Positions 1 to 9,019 of a stretch of DNA of 64,000 bases are shown here, in pieces. The DNA lies in the NCBI RefSeq assembly GCF_001514065.1, contig NZ_KQ948436.1:11261-75260 (forward strand), read 5' to 3'. Each line of letters opens with the position of its first letter. Position 1 is the stretch's first letter. The position numbers were made by a program, and so were the translations under genes. The notes under the pieces were generated by a model, which did no database searches, was not told the origin of the DNA, and was given only the letters and a program-made list of their open reading frames with translations. The stretch is from Streptomyces antibioticus. GTDB taxonomy: Bacteria > Actinomycetota > Actinomycetes > Streptomycetales > Streptomycetaceae.

Positions 1-56
1 GGGTGAAGCACCCGCCACACGTGTCCGTTGTCGCCTCCACCGGTAACCTCACCTCT

Positions 57-2780
57 ATGGCCTCACGTCCCTCCGCTGCCAAGAAGCAGCCCGCGAAGAA
101 GGCGGCGGCTCCGGCGAAGAAGGCCGCTGCGAAAAAGGCTCCGGCGAAGAAGGCGCCCGCCAGGAAGGCCGCGGCCAAGAAGGCCGCGCCGCCACCGAGG
201 CCGGCGCCGAACCCGACCGGCGGCATCTACCGCCTCGTGCGCGCCGTCTGGCTGGGCCTGGCGCACGCCGTGGGCGCGGTGTTCCGCGGCATAGGGAACG
301 GCGCGAAGAACCTCGACCCGGCGCACCGCAAGGACGGCGTCGCGCTGCTGCTGCTCGGCCTCGCGCTGATCTGCGCGGCCGGCACCTGGTCGAACCTGCG
401 CGGTCCGGTCGGCGACCTCGTCGAGATCATCGTGACCGGTGCCTTCGGCCGCCTGGACCTGCTCGTGCCGATACTGCTCGCTGTCATCGCCGCGCGCTTC
501 ATCCGGCACCCCGAGAAGCCCGAGGCCAACGGCCGGATCGTCATCGGCCTGTCCGCCCTCGTCATCGGCGTGCTCGGGCAGGTCCACATCGCGTGCGGCG
601 CGCCCGCCCGCAGTGACGGCATGCAGGCCATAAGAGACGCCGGCGGGCTCATCGGCTGGGGCGCGGCCACTCCGCTGACGTACACCATGGGCGAGGTCCT
701 GGCCGTACCGCTGCTCGTGCTGCTGACCGTGTTCGGGCTGCTCGTCGTCACGGCCACGCCGGTCAACGCCATTCCGCGGCGGCTGCGGGAGCTCGGCGTG
801 CGGCTCGGGGTGGTGCACGACCCGGCCGTGGACGAGTTCGACGAGTTCTCCGTGGACGACGAGCGCTACGACGAGCAGTGGCGCGAGGCCCTGCCCGCAC
901 GCGGGCGCAAGCGCGCTGCGGCGCCCGAGGCGTACGACCCCGACAGTGCCGAGCAGGAGGCCCTCTCGCGGCGTCGTGGCCGCCCCAGGCGCTCCGCGGT
1001 GCCGCAGCCCGACATGGACCGGCAGATGGACGCCGTGGACGTCGCCGCGGCCGCCGCTGCCGCGCTCGACGGCGCTGTGCTGCACGGGATGCCGCCGTCG
1101 CCGATCGTCGCCGACCTCACCCAGGGGGTGAGCGTCGGGGACCGTGAGGACACCACGCCTACGCCGGTGCCGTCGCCGAGCCCGGTGCCGGCGCCCGCCG
1201 CGCGTCCCAAGCAGGAGAAGCTGAAGGTCGAGGTCGCGGACCTCACCAAGCCCGCGCCCGAGGCGCCCGACGACTTGCCGCCGCGTGCCGAGCAGCTCCA
1301 GCTGTCCGGCGACATCACGTACTCCCTGCCGTCCCTCGACCTGCTGGAGCGCGGCGGACCCGGCAAGACGCGCAGCGCCGCCAACGATGCGGTCGTCGCC
1401 TCGCTCCAGAACGTCTTCATGGAGTTCAAGGTCGACGCGGCCGTCACCGGCTTCACGCGCGGGCCGACGGTCACGCGCTACGAGGTCGAGCTCGGCCCCG
1501 CCGTGAAGGTCGAGCGGATCACGGCGCTGACCAAGAACATCGCGTACGCCGTCGCCAGTCCCGACGTACGGATCATCTCGCCGATCCCCGGCAAGTCCGC
1601 GGTCGGCATCGAGATCCCGAACACCGACCGCGAGATGGTCAACCTCGGTGACGTGCTGCGGCTGGCCGCGGCGGCCGAGGACGACCATCCGATGCTGGTG
1701 GCGCTCGGCAAGGACGTCGAGGGCGGCTATGTGATGGCCAACCTCGCGAAGATGCCGCATGTGCTCGTCGCCGGAGCCACCGGTTCCGGTAAGTCGTCGT
1801 GCATTAACTGCTTGATCACTTCCATCATGGTCCGCGCGACCCCCGAGGACGTGCGGATGGTCCTGGTCGACCCCAAGCGGGTCGAGCTGACCGCCTACGA
1901 GGGCATTCCGCACCTGATCACGCCGATCATCACCAACCCGAAGCGGGCCGCCGAGGCGCTCCAGTGGGTCGTACGGGAGATGGATCTGCGCTACGACGAC
2001 CTGGCGGCGTTCGGGTACCGGCACATCGACGACTTCAACCAGGCCATCCGCGACGGCAAGCTCAAAACGCCGGAAGGCAGCGAGCGGGAGCTGAAGACCT
2101 ACCCGTACCTGCTGGTGATCGTCGACGAGCTCGCCGACCTGATGATGGTCGCGCCGCGTGACGTCGAGGACTCGATCGTGCGCATCACGCAGCTCGCGCG
2201 CGCGGCCGGCATCCACCTGGTGCTCGCCACGCAGCGGCCGTCGGTCGACGTCGTCACCGGTCTGATCAAGGCCAACGTGCCCTCGCGGCTCGCCTTCGCC
2301 ACCTCGTCCCTGGCCGACTCCCGGGTCATCCTCGACCAGCCCGGCGCCGAGAAGCTGATCGGCAAGGGCGACGGGCTCTTCTTGCCGATGGGCGCGAACA
2401 AGCCCACCCGTATGCAGGGCGCCTTCGTCACCGAGGACGAGGTCGCGGCCGTCGTGCAGCACTGCAAGGACCAGATGGCGCCCGTCTTCCGGGACGACGT
2501 CACCGTGGGCACCAAGCAGAAGAAGGAGATCGACGAGGAGATCGGCGACGACCTGGACCTGCTGTGCCAGGCGGCCGAGCTGGTGGTCTCCACGCAGTTC
2601 GGTTCGACGTCGATGCTCCAGCGCAAGCTGCGGGTCGGGTTCGCCAAGGCGGGGCGCCTGATGGACCTGATGGAGTCGCGCGGGATCGTCGGGCCGAGCG
2701 AGGGATCCAAGGCTCGTGACGTTCTTGTGAAGGCTGATGAGCTGGATGGCGTGCTCGCGGTGATCCGCGGGGAGGCTTAA
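57..2780 (+). CDS. ftsK: DNA translocase FtsK/SpoIIIE
   Basis: A membrane-anchored ATP-driven DNA pump that clears chromosomes from sporulation septa. The 907-residue product has a basic Ala/Lys/Pro-rich tail (first ~55 residues, repeated AKKA-type motifs), then four hydrophobic segments (roughly residues 85-240), an acidic and Pro-rich linker, and the motor. Walker A is GATGSGKS at about 573-580 and Walker B ends in DE at about 690-691. The last ~65 residues match the DNA-reading gamma winged helix. I start at ATG 57, the first residue of the conserved basic tail; an in-frame GTG at position 3 would add 18 residues and cannot be excluded because the upstream sequence is outside the window. 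The tail probably binds DNA non-specifically (inference). Confidence 0.95.
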   Translation: MASRPSAAKKQPAKKAAAPAKKAAAKKAPAKKAPARKAAAKKAAPPPRPAPNPTGGIYRLVRAVWLGLAHAVGAVFRGIGNGAKNLDPAHRKDGVALLLLGLALICAAGTWSNLRGPVGDLVEIIVTGAFGRLDLLVPILLAVIAARFIRHPEKPEANGRIVIGLSALVIGVLGQVHIACGAPARSDGMQAIRDAGGLIGWGAATPLTYTMGEVLAVPLLVLLTVFGLLVVTATPVNAIPRRLRELGVRLGVVHDPAVDEFDEFSVDDERYDEQWREALPARGRKRAAAPEAYDPDSAEQEALSRRRGRPRRSAVPQPDMDRQMDAVDVAAAAAAALDGAVLHGMPPSPIVADLTQGVSVGDREDTTPTPVPSPSPVPAPAARPKQEKLKVEVADLTKPAPEAPDDLPPRAEQLQLSGDITYSLPSLDLLERGGPGKTRSAANDAVVASLQNVFMEFKVDAAVTGFTRGPTVTRYEVELGPAVKVERITALTKNIAYAVASPDVRIISPIPGKSAVGIEIPNTDREMVNLGDVLRLAAAAEDDHPMLVALGKDVEGGYVMANLAKMPHVLVAGATGSGKSSCINCLITSIMVRATPEDVRMVLVDPKRVELTAYEGIPHLITPIITNPKRAAEALQWVVREMDLRYDDLAAFGYRHIDDFNQAIRDGKLKTPEGSERELKTYPYLLVIVDELADLMMVAPRDVEDSIVRITQLARAAGIHLVLATQRPSVDVVTGLIKANVPSRLAFATSSLADSRVILDQPGAEKLIGKGDGLFLPMGANKPTRMQGAFVTEDEVAAVVQHCKDQMAPVFRDDVTVGTKQKKEIDEEIGDDLDLLCQAAELVVSTQFGSTSMLQRKLRVGFAKAGRLMDLMESRGIVGPSEGSKARDVLVKADELDGVLAVIRGEA

Positions 2781-2986
2781 GGGGACGTCGCCTCCGGAAA
2801 CGGGGCGCAAGGGTCACCTCGCGGGCGGGCGGGCCGCCGATGGGTGTTCGATCGTGACTCACCCGTAAGGGATCATTGAGCAACCGTTTCCCTTCGGCGT
2901 ACGTCAAGTTGAGGGAAGCGAAAAGCTGCTGCTCCACCATCGGCGTGTCCGGCCATACCGATGGCGTACAAAGTCCCACCGCCCGG

Positions 2987-3017
2987 TTGCCCCACCCTTT
3001 CGCACCCCCCCTAGACT
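2987..3017 (+). promoter_or_regulatory. Candidate promoter of the rodZ-like gene
   Basis: TTGCCC (2987-2992) and TAGACT (3012-3017) are separated by 19 bp, about 40 nt before the GTG start at 3061. This resembles a housekeeping sigma (HrdB) promoter with a slightly long spacer. The rest of the 280-bp ftsK-rodZ gap shows only a weak GGGTG/CACCC inverted repeat and no gene. Confidence 0.4.
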
Positions 3018-3060
3018 GAACCCCCAGCACAGGTGGCTAAAACGCTCGAAAGGCGCCCCC

Positions 3061-3897
3061 GTGTCCATCGGCAACTCCCCTGAAGACGAGCGTCCGTTCG
3101 AAGACGACCGTGAGGAAGCCCGAATCTCCGTCGGCCGTGCCCTGAAGCAGGCACGGATCGCGGCCGGGCTGACCGTCGACGACGTCAGCAACGCCACCCG
3201 GGTCCGTATCGCCATCGTGCATGCCATCGAAGCGGACGACTTCGCCCCCTGCGGCGGGGACGTCTACGCCCGAGGCCACATCCGGACCCTGGCCAAGGCC
3301 GTACGCCTCGACCCGGCCCCCCTCCTCGCCCAGTACGACGCCGACCACGGCGGCCGTCCGGCGCCGACCCCGGCCGCCCCGCTGTTCGAGGCGGAACGCA
3401 TCCGTCCCGAACGCCGCGGGCCCAACTGGACCGCGGCCATGGTCGCCGCGATCGTGGCCGTGATCGGGTTCGTCGGGTTCACCGCGTTCAAGGGAGGCGA
3501 CGAGGGGGCCAAGACACCGGTCGCCGAGGGTTCCTCGCCCTCTGCCGACAAGTCCGCCTCACCCACCCCGAAGAGCGAGAAGCCCGAGTCGCCGAAGCCG
3601 GACCCGTCCGACAGCGCCATCGCGGCGGCCCCCCAGGACAAGGTGACCGTCAAGGTCAGCGCCCCCGACGGCAGGAGCTGGATCTCCGCCAAGGACCACA
3701 ACGGCCGGCTGCTGTACGACGGCCTGCTCCAGCAGGGCGAGTCGAAGACCTTCCAGGACAGCGAGAAGATCAACCTCGTCCTCGGTGACGCCGGGGCGAT
3801 CCAGCTGTACGTGAACGGCAAGAAGATCGACGACGACTGGGCGCCCGGCGCCGTGGAGCGCCTGACGTACACGAAGGGCGACCCGCAGGTCGGCTGA
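3061..3897 (+). CDS. RodZ-like helix-turn-helix membrane protein
   Basis: A bitopic membrane protein of the RodZ family, which links the MreB cytoskeleton to the wall-synthesis machinery. The 278 residues show a cytoplasmic XRE-type HTH (about 22-90), a Pro-rich stretch, one transmembrane helix (about 121-142), a Ser/Pro/Lys-rich extracellular linker and a C-terminal beta domain of the DUF4115 type (about 190-275). GTG 3061 is preceded by GAAAGG at a good distance. It sits between ftsK and rimO, its usual place in actinobacteria. Whether it truly serves MreB here is inferred from the family. Confidence 0.85.
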   Translation: MSIGNSPEDERPFEDDREEARISVGRALKQARIAAGLTVDDVSNATRVRIAIVHAIEADDFAPCGGDVYARGHIRTLAKAVRLDPAPLLAQYDADHGGRPAPTPAAPLFEAERIRPERRGPNWTAAMVAAIVAVIGFVGFTAFKGGDEGAKTPVAEGSSPSADKSASPTPKSEKPESPKPDPSDSAIAAAPQDKVTVKVSAPDGRSWISAKDHNGRLLYDGLLQQGESKTFQDSEKINLVLGDAGAIQLYVNGKKIDDDWAPGAVERLTYTKGDPQVG

Positions 3898-3911
3898 GGC
3901 TCGGCGCGTGT

Positions 3912-3946
3912 TCGACGGGGTTGGTGATCTTCACCAACCCCGTCGA
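3912..3946 (+). terminator. Hairpin terminator between rodZ and rimO
   Basis: A perfect 16-bp inverted repeat (3912-3927 with 3931-3946) closed by the three-base loop TCT. There is no U-run, as is common in Streptomyces. It lies 14 nt after the rodZ stop and ends about 23 bp before the rimO -10 element, so it should insulate the two genes. Confidence 0.8.
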
Positions 3947-3969
3947 CGTTCGTTGTCGGTGGGACAAAG

Positions 3970-3975
3970 TAGTCT
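3970..3975 (+). promoter_or_regulatory. -10 element of rimO, leaderless transcript likely
   Basis: TAGTCT ends 7 nt before the rimO ATG (3983), so the transcript should start at or beside the A of the ATG. There is no Shine-Dalgarno sequence upstream. The context TAGTCTTGAG is nearly identical to that in front of miaB. No good -35 hexamer is seen. Confidence 0.5.
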
Positions 3976-3982
3976 TGAGCCC

Positions 3983-5452
3983 ATGCCTGAACGCCGTACC
4001 GTCGCACTCGTCACTCTTGGCTGCGCCCGCAACGAGGTGGACTCGGAGGAGCTCGCAGGCCGCTTGGAGGCGGACGGCTGGGACCTCGTGGAGGACGCCG
4101 CGGACGCGGACGTCGCCGTCGTCAACACCTGCGGCTTCGTCGACGCCGCCAAGAAGGACTCCGTCGACGCCCTCCTGGAGGCCAACGACCTCAAGGGACA
4201 GGGCAGAACCCAGGCCGTCGTGGCGGTGGGCTGCATGGCCGAGCGGTACGGGAAGGACCTCGCCGAGGCCCTCCCCGAGGCCGACGGCGTGCTCGGCTTC
4301 GACGACTACGCCGACATCTCCGACCGCCTGCAGACCATCCTGTCCGGCGGCATCCACGCCGCCCACACCCCGCGCGACCGGCGCAAGCTGCTGCCGATCA
4401 GCCCGGCCGAGCGCCAGGAGTCGGCCGCCGAGGTGGCGCTGCCCGGGCACGGCCCCGTGGACCTCCCGGAAGGACTCGCTCCGTCCTCCGGCCCGCGCGC
4501 GCCCCTGCGCCGCCGTCTGGACGGCTCCCCGGTCGCCTCGGTGAAGCTCGCCTCCGGCTGCGACCGGCGCTGCACGTTCTGCGCCATCCCGTCCTTCCGC
4601 GGCTCCTTCATCTCGCGGCGCCCCTCGGACGTGCTCAACGAGACGCGCTGGCTGGCCGAGCAGGGCGTCAAGGAGATCATGCTGGTCTCCGAGAACAACA
4701 CGTCCTACGGCAAGGACCTGGGCGACATCCGCCTGCTGGAGTCCCTGCTGCCCGAGCTCGCCGAGGTCGACGGCATCGAGCGGGTGCGCGTCAGCTACCT
4801 CCAGCCGGCCGAGATGCGGCCCGGCCTCATCGACGTACTGACGTCGACGCCCAAGGTCGTGCCCTACTTCGACCTGTCCTTCCAGCACTCCGCGCCCGAC
4901 GTGCTGCGCGCCATGCGCCGCTTCGGCGACACCGACCGCTTCCTGGAGCTGCTCGACACCATCCGGAGCAAGGCCCCGCAGGCGGGCGTGCGCTCCAACT
5001 TCATCGTGGGCTTCCCCGGCGAGAGCGAGGCCGACCTCGCCGAGCTGGAGCGTTTCCTCAATGGCGCGCGGCTGGACGCCATCGGCGTCTTCGGCTACTC
5101 CGACGAGGAGGGCACGGAGGCGGCCACGTACGACAACAAGCTCGACGAGGACGTCGTCGCCGAGCGGCTGGCGCGGGTCTCCCGGCTCGCCGAGGAGCTC
5201 GTCTCGCAGCGGGCCGAGGAGCGCGTGGGCGAGACCGTGCACGTGCTGGTGGAGTCCGTGGACGAGGACGGCGTGTACGGGCGCGGTGCGCACCAGGCGC
5301 CCGAGACGGACGGCCAGGTGCTGCTCACGAGCGGCGAAGGGCTGAGCATCGGTCGTATCGTCGAGGCGAAGGTGGTCGGCACCGAGGGTGTCGACCTGGT
5401 GGCCGAGCCGGTGACGGACTCGCTCGCGTGTAGTGAGGAGGCGGGCAGATGA
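3983..5452 (+). CDS. rimO: Ribosomal protein S12 methylthiotransferase RimO
   Basis: A radical-SAM enzyme that methylthiolates an aspartate of ribosomal protein S12. The 489-residue protein has the N-terminal MTTase domain with cluster cysteines in LGCARN, NTCGF and VGCMAE, the radical-SAM motif CDRRCTFC (Cys193, 197 and 200), and a C-terminal TRAM domain. [11 protein letters not shown] with downstream FRG is typical of RimO rather than MiaB; miaB is a separate gene at 39.7 kb. I chose ATG 3983 because the family starts at this point and a -10 element lies 7 nt upstream. The stop overlaps the pgsA start as ATGA, so the two genes are translationally coupled. Confidence 0.95.
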   Translation: MPERRTVALVTLGCARNEVDSEELAGRLEADGWDLVEDAADADVAVVNTCGFVDAAKKDSVDALLEANDLKGQGRTQAVVAVGCMAERYGKDLAEALPEADGVLGFDDYADISDRLQTILSGGIHAAHTPRDRRKLLPISPAERQESAAEVALPGHGPVDLPEGLAPSSGPRAPLRRRLDGSPVASVKLASGCDRRCTFCAIPSFRGSFISRRPSDVLNETRWLAEQGVKEIMLVSENNTSYGKDLGDIRLLESLLPELAEVDGIERVRVSYLQPAEMRPGLIDVLTSTPKVVPYFDLSFQHSAPDVLRAMRRFGDTDRFLELLDTIRSKAPQAGVRSNFIVGFPGESEADLAELERFLNGARLDAIGVFGYSDEEGTEAATYDNKLDEDVVAERLARVSRLAEELVSQRAEERVGETVHVLVESVDEDGVYGRGAHQAPETDGQVLLTSGEGLSIGRIVEAKVVGTEGVDLVAEPVTDSLACSEEAGR

Positions 5453-6150
5453 CCGGAGTACCGGCATCCGCTGCGGGCGGCCGCGCCAAGGCGGGCGCCT
5501 CCGACGCCGGCTCCGGTGCCAAGTCCCCGCGGAGCGGCAAGATCGTGGCCGCGGCCGTCAACGAGGCCAGCCTCTGGAACATCGCCAACATCCTGACCAT
5601 GATCCGGCTGCTGCTGGTGCCGGGCTTCGTCGCCCTGATGCTGGCCGACGGCGGGCACGACCCCGCGTGGCGCTCGCTCGCCTGGGCCGCCTTCTCCGTC
5701 GCCATGATCACCGACCTCTTCGACGGTCATCTGGCCCGCACGTACAACCTCGTCACCGACTTCGGGAAGATCGCCGACCCCATCGCCGACAAGGCGATCA
5801 TGGGGGCGGCACTGATCTGTCTCTCCGCGCTCGGCGACCTGCCGTGGTGGGTGACCGCGGTCATTCTCGGCCGGGAACTCGGGATCACGCTGCTGCGTTT
5901 CATCGTCATCCGGTACGGCGTCATCCCGGCGAGCCGCGGCGGCAAGCTCAAGACCCTCGCGCAGGGCATCGCGGTCGGGATGTACATCCTGGCGCTGACG
6001 GGATGGCTGGCGACCGCGAGATTCTGGGTGATGGCTGTGGCGGTCGTCCTGACCGTGGCGACCGGACTCGACTATGTGAGACAGGCCATTGTGCTGCGCA
6101 GGCAGGGAATCGCCGAGCGCGAGGCGGCGTTGGAGGAGTCGGAAGCGTGA
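5449..6150 (+). CDS. pgsA: CDP-diacylglycerol-glycerol-3-phosphate phosphatidyltransferase
   Basis: A membrane enzyme that makes phosphatidylglycerophosphate, the precursor of phosphatidylglycerol and cardiolipin. The 233 residues contain the CDP-alcohol phosphotransferase signature D-G-x2-A-R-x8-G-x3-D-x3-D ([12 protein letters not shown] ... [12 protein letters not shown]) and several hydrophobic helices. The first ~45 residues are a polar Ala/Gly-rich extension. Its ATG overlaps the rimO stop by 4 bp and its stop overlaps the GTG of cinA, so rimO-pgsA-cinA form one tightly coupled operon. Confidence 0.93.
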   Translation: MTGVPASAAGGRAKAGASDAGSGAKSPRSGKIVAAAVNEASLWNIANILTMIRLLLVPGFVALMLADGGHDPAWRSLAWAAFSVAMITDLFDGHLARTYNLVTDFGKIADPIADKAIMGAALICLSALGDLPWWVTAVILGRELGITLLRFIVIRYGVIPASRGGKLKTLAQGIAVGMYILALTGWLATARFWVMAVAVVLTVATGLDYVRQAIVLRRQGIAEREAALEESEA

Positions 6151-6683
6151 ATTCCCCGGCCACTGAAGTGGTGCGACTACTGACGGTGAGGGGCGAGACG
6201 CTCGCGGTCGCCGAGTCTCTCACCGGTGGATTGGTTGCGGCGGAAATCACAGCGGCGCCCGGGGCCTCCCAGGCCTTCCGCGGCTCGGTGACGGCCTACG
6301 CCACCGAACTGAAGCATGAACTGCTCGGTGTCGACGCCGGCCTGCTGGCGGCGCGCGGAGCGGTGGACCCGCAGGTCGCGGCCCAGATGGCGGTCGGCGT
6401 ACGCAAGGCGCTCGGTGCCGACTGGGGCCTCGCGACCACGGGAGTCGCCGGACCGGAGGAACAGGACGGAAAGCCCGTCGGAACGGTCTACGTGGCGGTC
6501 GACGGACCCGGTCCGGGCCTCTCGGATGGCGGGAAAGTCGCCTCACTGCGGTTGAACGGCGACCGCGCGGAAATTCGTATGGAGAGTGTACGGAGCGTAC
6601 TCGCACTGCTCCTTCAGGAGCTTGCGGGCGAACAGACCGGGAATGAGCGGGCACAGGATACGGAACGGAACGGGGGGTTTTGA
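6147..6683 (+). CDS. CinA-type nicotinamide-nucleotide amidase (PncC)
   Basis: Only the C-terminal CinA domain is present (178 residues), corresponding to stand-alone PncC, which deamidates nicotinamide mononucleotide during NAD salvage. Conserved stretches are AESLTGGLVA near the N-terminus and TTGVAGPEEQDGKPVG in the middle. It starts at GTG 6147, overlapping the pgsA stop (GTGA). Association with pgsA and clgR is conserved in actinobacteria; the gene is often labelled cinA although the N-terminal molybdopterin-like domain is absent. Confidence 0.9.
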   Translation: MNSPATEVVRLLTVRGETLAVAESLTGGLVAAEITAAPGASQAFRGSVTAYATELKHELLGVDAGLLAARGAVDPQVAAQMAVGVRKALGADWGLATTGVAGPEEQDGKPVGTVYVAVDGPGPGLSDGGKVASLRLNGDRAEIRMESVRSVLALLLQELAGEQTGNERAQDTERNGGF

Positions 6684-6792
6684 TGTTTGCAGCCCTGAGT
6701 GAACACGACATCGCTCCCCGCACGGCCGCGGCGCAAGGCGGTACGGTGGGGCGTGAAGGATGCGGCTACGCGGTCCGAGGAGGGAGCCACCG

Positions 6793-7173
6793 ATGATTCT
6801 GCTCCGTCGCCTGCTGGGTGACGTGCTGCGTCGGCAGCGCCAACGCCAGGGCCGTACTCTGCGCGAAGTCTCCTCGTCCGCCCGAGTTTCACTCGGCTAT
6901 CTCTCCGAGGTGGAGCGGGGGCAGAAGGAGGCTTCCTCCGAGCTGCTCTCCGCCATCTGCGACGCGCTGGACGTACGGATGTCCGAACTGATGCGGGAAG
7001 TGAGCGACGAGCTCGCCCTCGCCGAGCTGGCCCAGTCCGCTGCGGCCACCCCCAGCGAGCCCGTACCCGCGCCGGTACGCCCGATGCTGGGTTCGGTGTC
7101 GGTGACCGGTGTGCCACCGGAACGGGTGACCATCAAGGCACCCGCCGAGGCAGTGGACGTCGTCGCCGCCTGA
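6793..7173 (+). CDS. clgR: Clp gene regulator ClgR
   Basis: An XRE-family activator of clpP and lon genes. The 126 residues hold one HTH ([19 protein letters not shown]) and a degenerate tail ending in VVAA. In the family the terminal alanines make ClgR itself a ClpP substrate, giving a feedback loop. ATG 6793 follows a strong GGAGGGA ribosome binding site, so I prefer it over ATG 6760. A possible -10 (TACGGT, 6742-6747) suggests its own promoter apart from cinA. The position after pgsA-cinA matches clgR in corynebacteria and Streptomyces. Confidence 0.88.
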   Translation: MILLRRLLGDVLRRQRQRQGRTLREVSSSARVSLGYLSEVERGQKEASSELLSAICDALDVRMSELMREVSDELALAELAQSAAATPSEPVPAPVRPMLGSVSVTGVPPERVTIKAPAEAVDVVAA

Positions 7174-7260
7174 GCGTCACGCGCGTACGTCCTTGGGTTC
7201 CGCTCGAGGACGAGCTGACGATGCACTGAGAAGTGCAAAGCACTCTGCGAAGTGCGCGAG

Positions 7261-7310
7261 GCCCCGGCCGGGTCTCTCCGAACATCTGGAGAGGCGTCGG
7301 CCGGGGCTTT
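7261..7310 (+). terminator. Terminator after clgR
   Basis: A 10-bp perfect stem (GCCCCGGCCG 7261-7270 with 7298-7307) with a second inner 6-bp stem (7274-7279 with 7288-7293), followed by TTT. It separates clgR from the dps-like gene. Confidence 0.8.
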
Positions 7311-7364
7311 CGTGCATCGTGGGACGGGCGGGGCTCGGGGCCGTAGCCGTACAGGGATCGGAGC

Positions 7365-7841
7365 ATGCGCATGTACGTCGTGAAGAGCCCGTTGTCCGAC
7401 GCGGACCTGAAGACCGTGGCCGAGGCCCTGCAAGGGGCCCTCGTCGATCTGGTGGACCTCGCCCTCGTGGCGAAGCAGATCCACTGGAACGTGGTCGGGC
7501 CCCGGTTCCGGTCCGTGCATCTGCAACTCGACGAAGTCGTGGACATCGCGCGCACCCACTCCGACACCGTCGCCGAGCGGGCCTCCGCACTGGGCGTCCC
7601 GCCCGACGGGCGTGCGGCCACCGTGGCTGCGGGCAGCGGCATCGGGGCGGTGTCCGAGGGGTGGGTCAAGGACGCGGACGCGGTGGGGACGCTGGTGGAC
7701 GCGCTGGGCGCGGTGATCGGGCGGATGCGGGAGCGGGTGGCCGCCACCGGGGACGCCGACCCCGTCAGCCAGGACCTCTTCATCGGGATCACGGCGGATC
7801 TGGAGAAGCATCACTGGATGTTCCAGGCCGAGAACGGGTGA
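7365..7841 (+). CDS. Dps-family ferritin-like protein
   Basis: A member of the Dps/ferritin-like four-helix bundle family, which forms dodecamers that oxidise and store iron and protect DNA in starvation or oxidative stress. The 158 residues include the Dps ferroxidase-type motif with KQIHWNVVGPRFRSVHLQLDEVVD (split: His and Asp/Glu ligands), and the end DLEKHHWMFQAEN is typical. The N-terminus is short and lacks a Lys-rich DNA-binding tail. CGGAG precedes the ATG. It stands alone between two terminator or promoter regions, consistent with stress-specific control (inference). Confidence 0.9.
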   Translation: MRMYVVKSPLSDADLKTVAEALQGALVDLVDLALVAKQIHWNVVGPRFRSVHLQLDEVVDIARTHSDTVAERASALGVPPDGRAATVAAGSGIGAVSEGWVKDADAVGTLVDALGAVIGRMRERVAATGDADPVSQDLFIGITADLEKHHWMFQAENG

Positions 7842-7881
7842 GGCGGGGGCTGGGGGTGCCTCGGTGTGCCCTTGGTGCGCC

Positions 7882-7911
7882 CTGTCGGTGGACGGGGTCC
7901 GCGCTTAGCGT
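7882..7911 (+). promoter_or_regulatory. Candidate promoter for the small membrane protein
   Basis: CTGTCG (7882-7887) and TAGCGT (7906-7911) are 18 bp apart, 60-70 nt before the GTG start at 7975. Confidence 0.35.
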
Positions 7912-7974
7912 CGGGGACTGTGGTTCTGTCGGGCGCCCTGAGGGCTTCGGGGTCTGCGGGCTGGAGGTGGGGTC

Positions 7975-8274
7975 GTGGGCCGTCCGATAGTGCGGTGGGG
8001 AGCGGCCCTCACGCTGGGCGCGCTGTGGTGGTGGGCTGTGCTGCGACTGGCGCTGGCCTCCGACGCCGGGGTGCTGGAGGGTGCCGTCGCCGCCGGAGGA
8101 TGGGGGCTGAGCCTGCTGCCGGTGCACTGTGTGCCCAGGGGGCGGGCGGCCGGGGCGCTCGCCGTGGGGCAGTGGCGGGCGGCCTGGCGCGGTACGGCGG
8201 TACGGGTCGCCCCGGGCGCCGTCACCACGGCATCGCCACACCACCGTTCGGACGGAGGATCTGGCCCGTCGTGA
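7975..8274 (+). CDS. Small hypothetical membrane protein
   Basis: A 99-residue protein with one strong hydrophobic helix near the N-terminus (Trp-rich, WGAALTLGALWWWAVLRLAL) and a second weaker hydrophobic stretch; the C-terminus is polar. GTG 7975 is preceded by GGAGG at proper spacing and a plausible promoter. I do not recognise a family. Its last 53 bp overlap the 3' end of the convergent SDR gene, which weakens the exact end but not the existence of the gene. Confidence 0.55.
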   Translation: MGRPIVRWGAALTLGALWWWAVLRLALASDAGVLEGAVAAGGWGLSLLPVHCVPRGRAAGALAVGQWRAAWRGTAVRVAPGAVTTASPHHRSDGGSGPS

Positions 8275-8983
8275 AGGACGCGGCGTCGGACGCCAGGTAC
8301 AGCACGGCGTGGGCGACCTCGGGGGCCTGGCCTACCCGGCCCAGGGGTGACATACGGGCCATCAGCGCCTCGGTCCGCTCCTGGTCCGCGCCGTGGCGGT
8401 CGGTCATCGGCGTGCGGATCCAGCCCGGGGCGACGGCGTTGACCCGGATGCCGTGCCGGCCGACCTCGTTCGCCAGGGTCTTCGTCAGCTGCACGACCGC
8501 CGCCTTGGCCGCGCCGTAGGCCAGCAGGCCGGGGCCGCCGGTGTCCACGGCGCCCGAGGCCATGGTGACGATGCTGCCCCGGGTGCCCCGGGCGATCATG
8601 AGGCGGGCCGCCTCCTGGCAGGCGTACAGCACGCCCTTGAAGTTGACGTTCAGGACGCGGTCGAGATCCTCGTCCTTCGTGTCCAGGACCGGGCTGCTGT
8701 GCATGATGCCGGCGATCGCGGCCAGGACGTCCAGCTGCCCGCAGGAGGCGATGGCCTCGCGGAGCTGATCCCGGTCCGTCACGTCGAGGTGGTGGGTGCG
8801 GGCGGTGCCGCCCGCGTCCTTGATCAGGGTTGCCGTCTCGTGCAGCCCCTGTGCATCGCGGTCGGCGCAGTGCACGAGGGCGCCCGCTTCGGCGAGCAGG
8901 ACCGCGGAGGCGCGGCCGATACCGCCTGCGGCGCCGGTGACGAAGGCGGTGCGTCCGGTGAGGTCGTACGCGCTGACGGTCAT
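8222..8983 (-). CDS. Short-chain dehydrogenase/reductase
   Basis: A classical SDR of 253 residues. The Rossmann motif is TGAAGGIG (residues ~14-21), the catalytic Tyr-Lys pair lies in YGAAK, and the C-terminus FTTGQILRPNGG is the family ending. It probably reduces or oxidises a small hydroxyl or keto compound with NAD(P); the substrate cannot be told. ATG 8983 has a TTGACG-18-TACCGT promoter ending 6 nt before it, indicating a leaderless mRNA. The promoter lies across the 3' end of the upstream nei gene. Confidence 0.88.
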   Translation of the reverse strand: MTVSAYDLTGRTAFVTGAAGGIGRASAVLLAEAGALVHCADRDAQGLHETATLIKDAGGTARTHHLDVTDRDQLREAIASCGQLDVLAAIAGIMHSSPVLDTKDEDLDRVLNVNFKGVLYACQEAARLMIARGTRGSIVTMASGAVDTGGPGLLAYGAAKAAVVQLTKTLANEVGRHGIRVNAVAPGWIRTPMTDRHGADQERTEALMARMSPLGRVGQAPEVAHAVLYLASDAASFTTGQILRPNGGVAMPW

Positions 8984-8989
8984 GTGGGG

Positions 8990-9019
8990 ACGGTACGAGG
9001 GTTTCTGACGGGTCGTCAA
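8990..9019 (-). promoter_or_regulatory. Leaderless promoter of the SDR gene
   Basis: On the minus strand, TTGACG (9019-9014) and TACCGT (8995-8990) are 18 bp apart, with the ATG 6 nt downstream. It is one of the best consensus matches in the window and overlaps the nei stop codon region. Confidence 0.7.

Noticed and set aside
63-2810. A 915-codon open frame on the minus strand across ftsK
   Set aside because: An antisense shadow caused by high third-position GC in ftsK; no domain, no ribosome binding site and His/Arg/Asp-rich nonsense composition.
3770-5467. A 565-codon minus-strand frame opposite rimO
   Set aside because: Composition is typical of antisense frames and rimO on the other strand is certain.
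5433-6146. CinA N-terminal domain upstream of GTG 6147
   Set aside because: The upstream codons in this frame overlap pgsA and have no similarity to the CinA N-terminal domain; the stand-alone amidase is complete.
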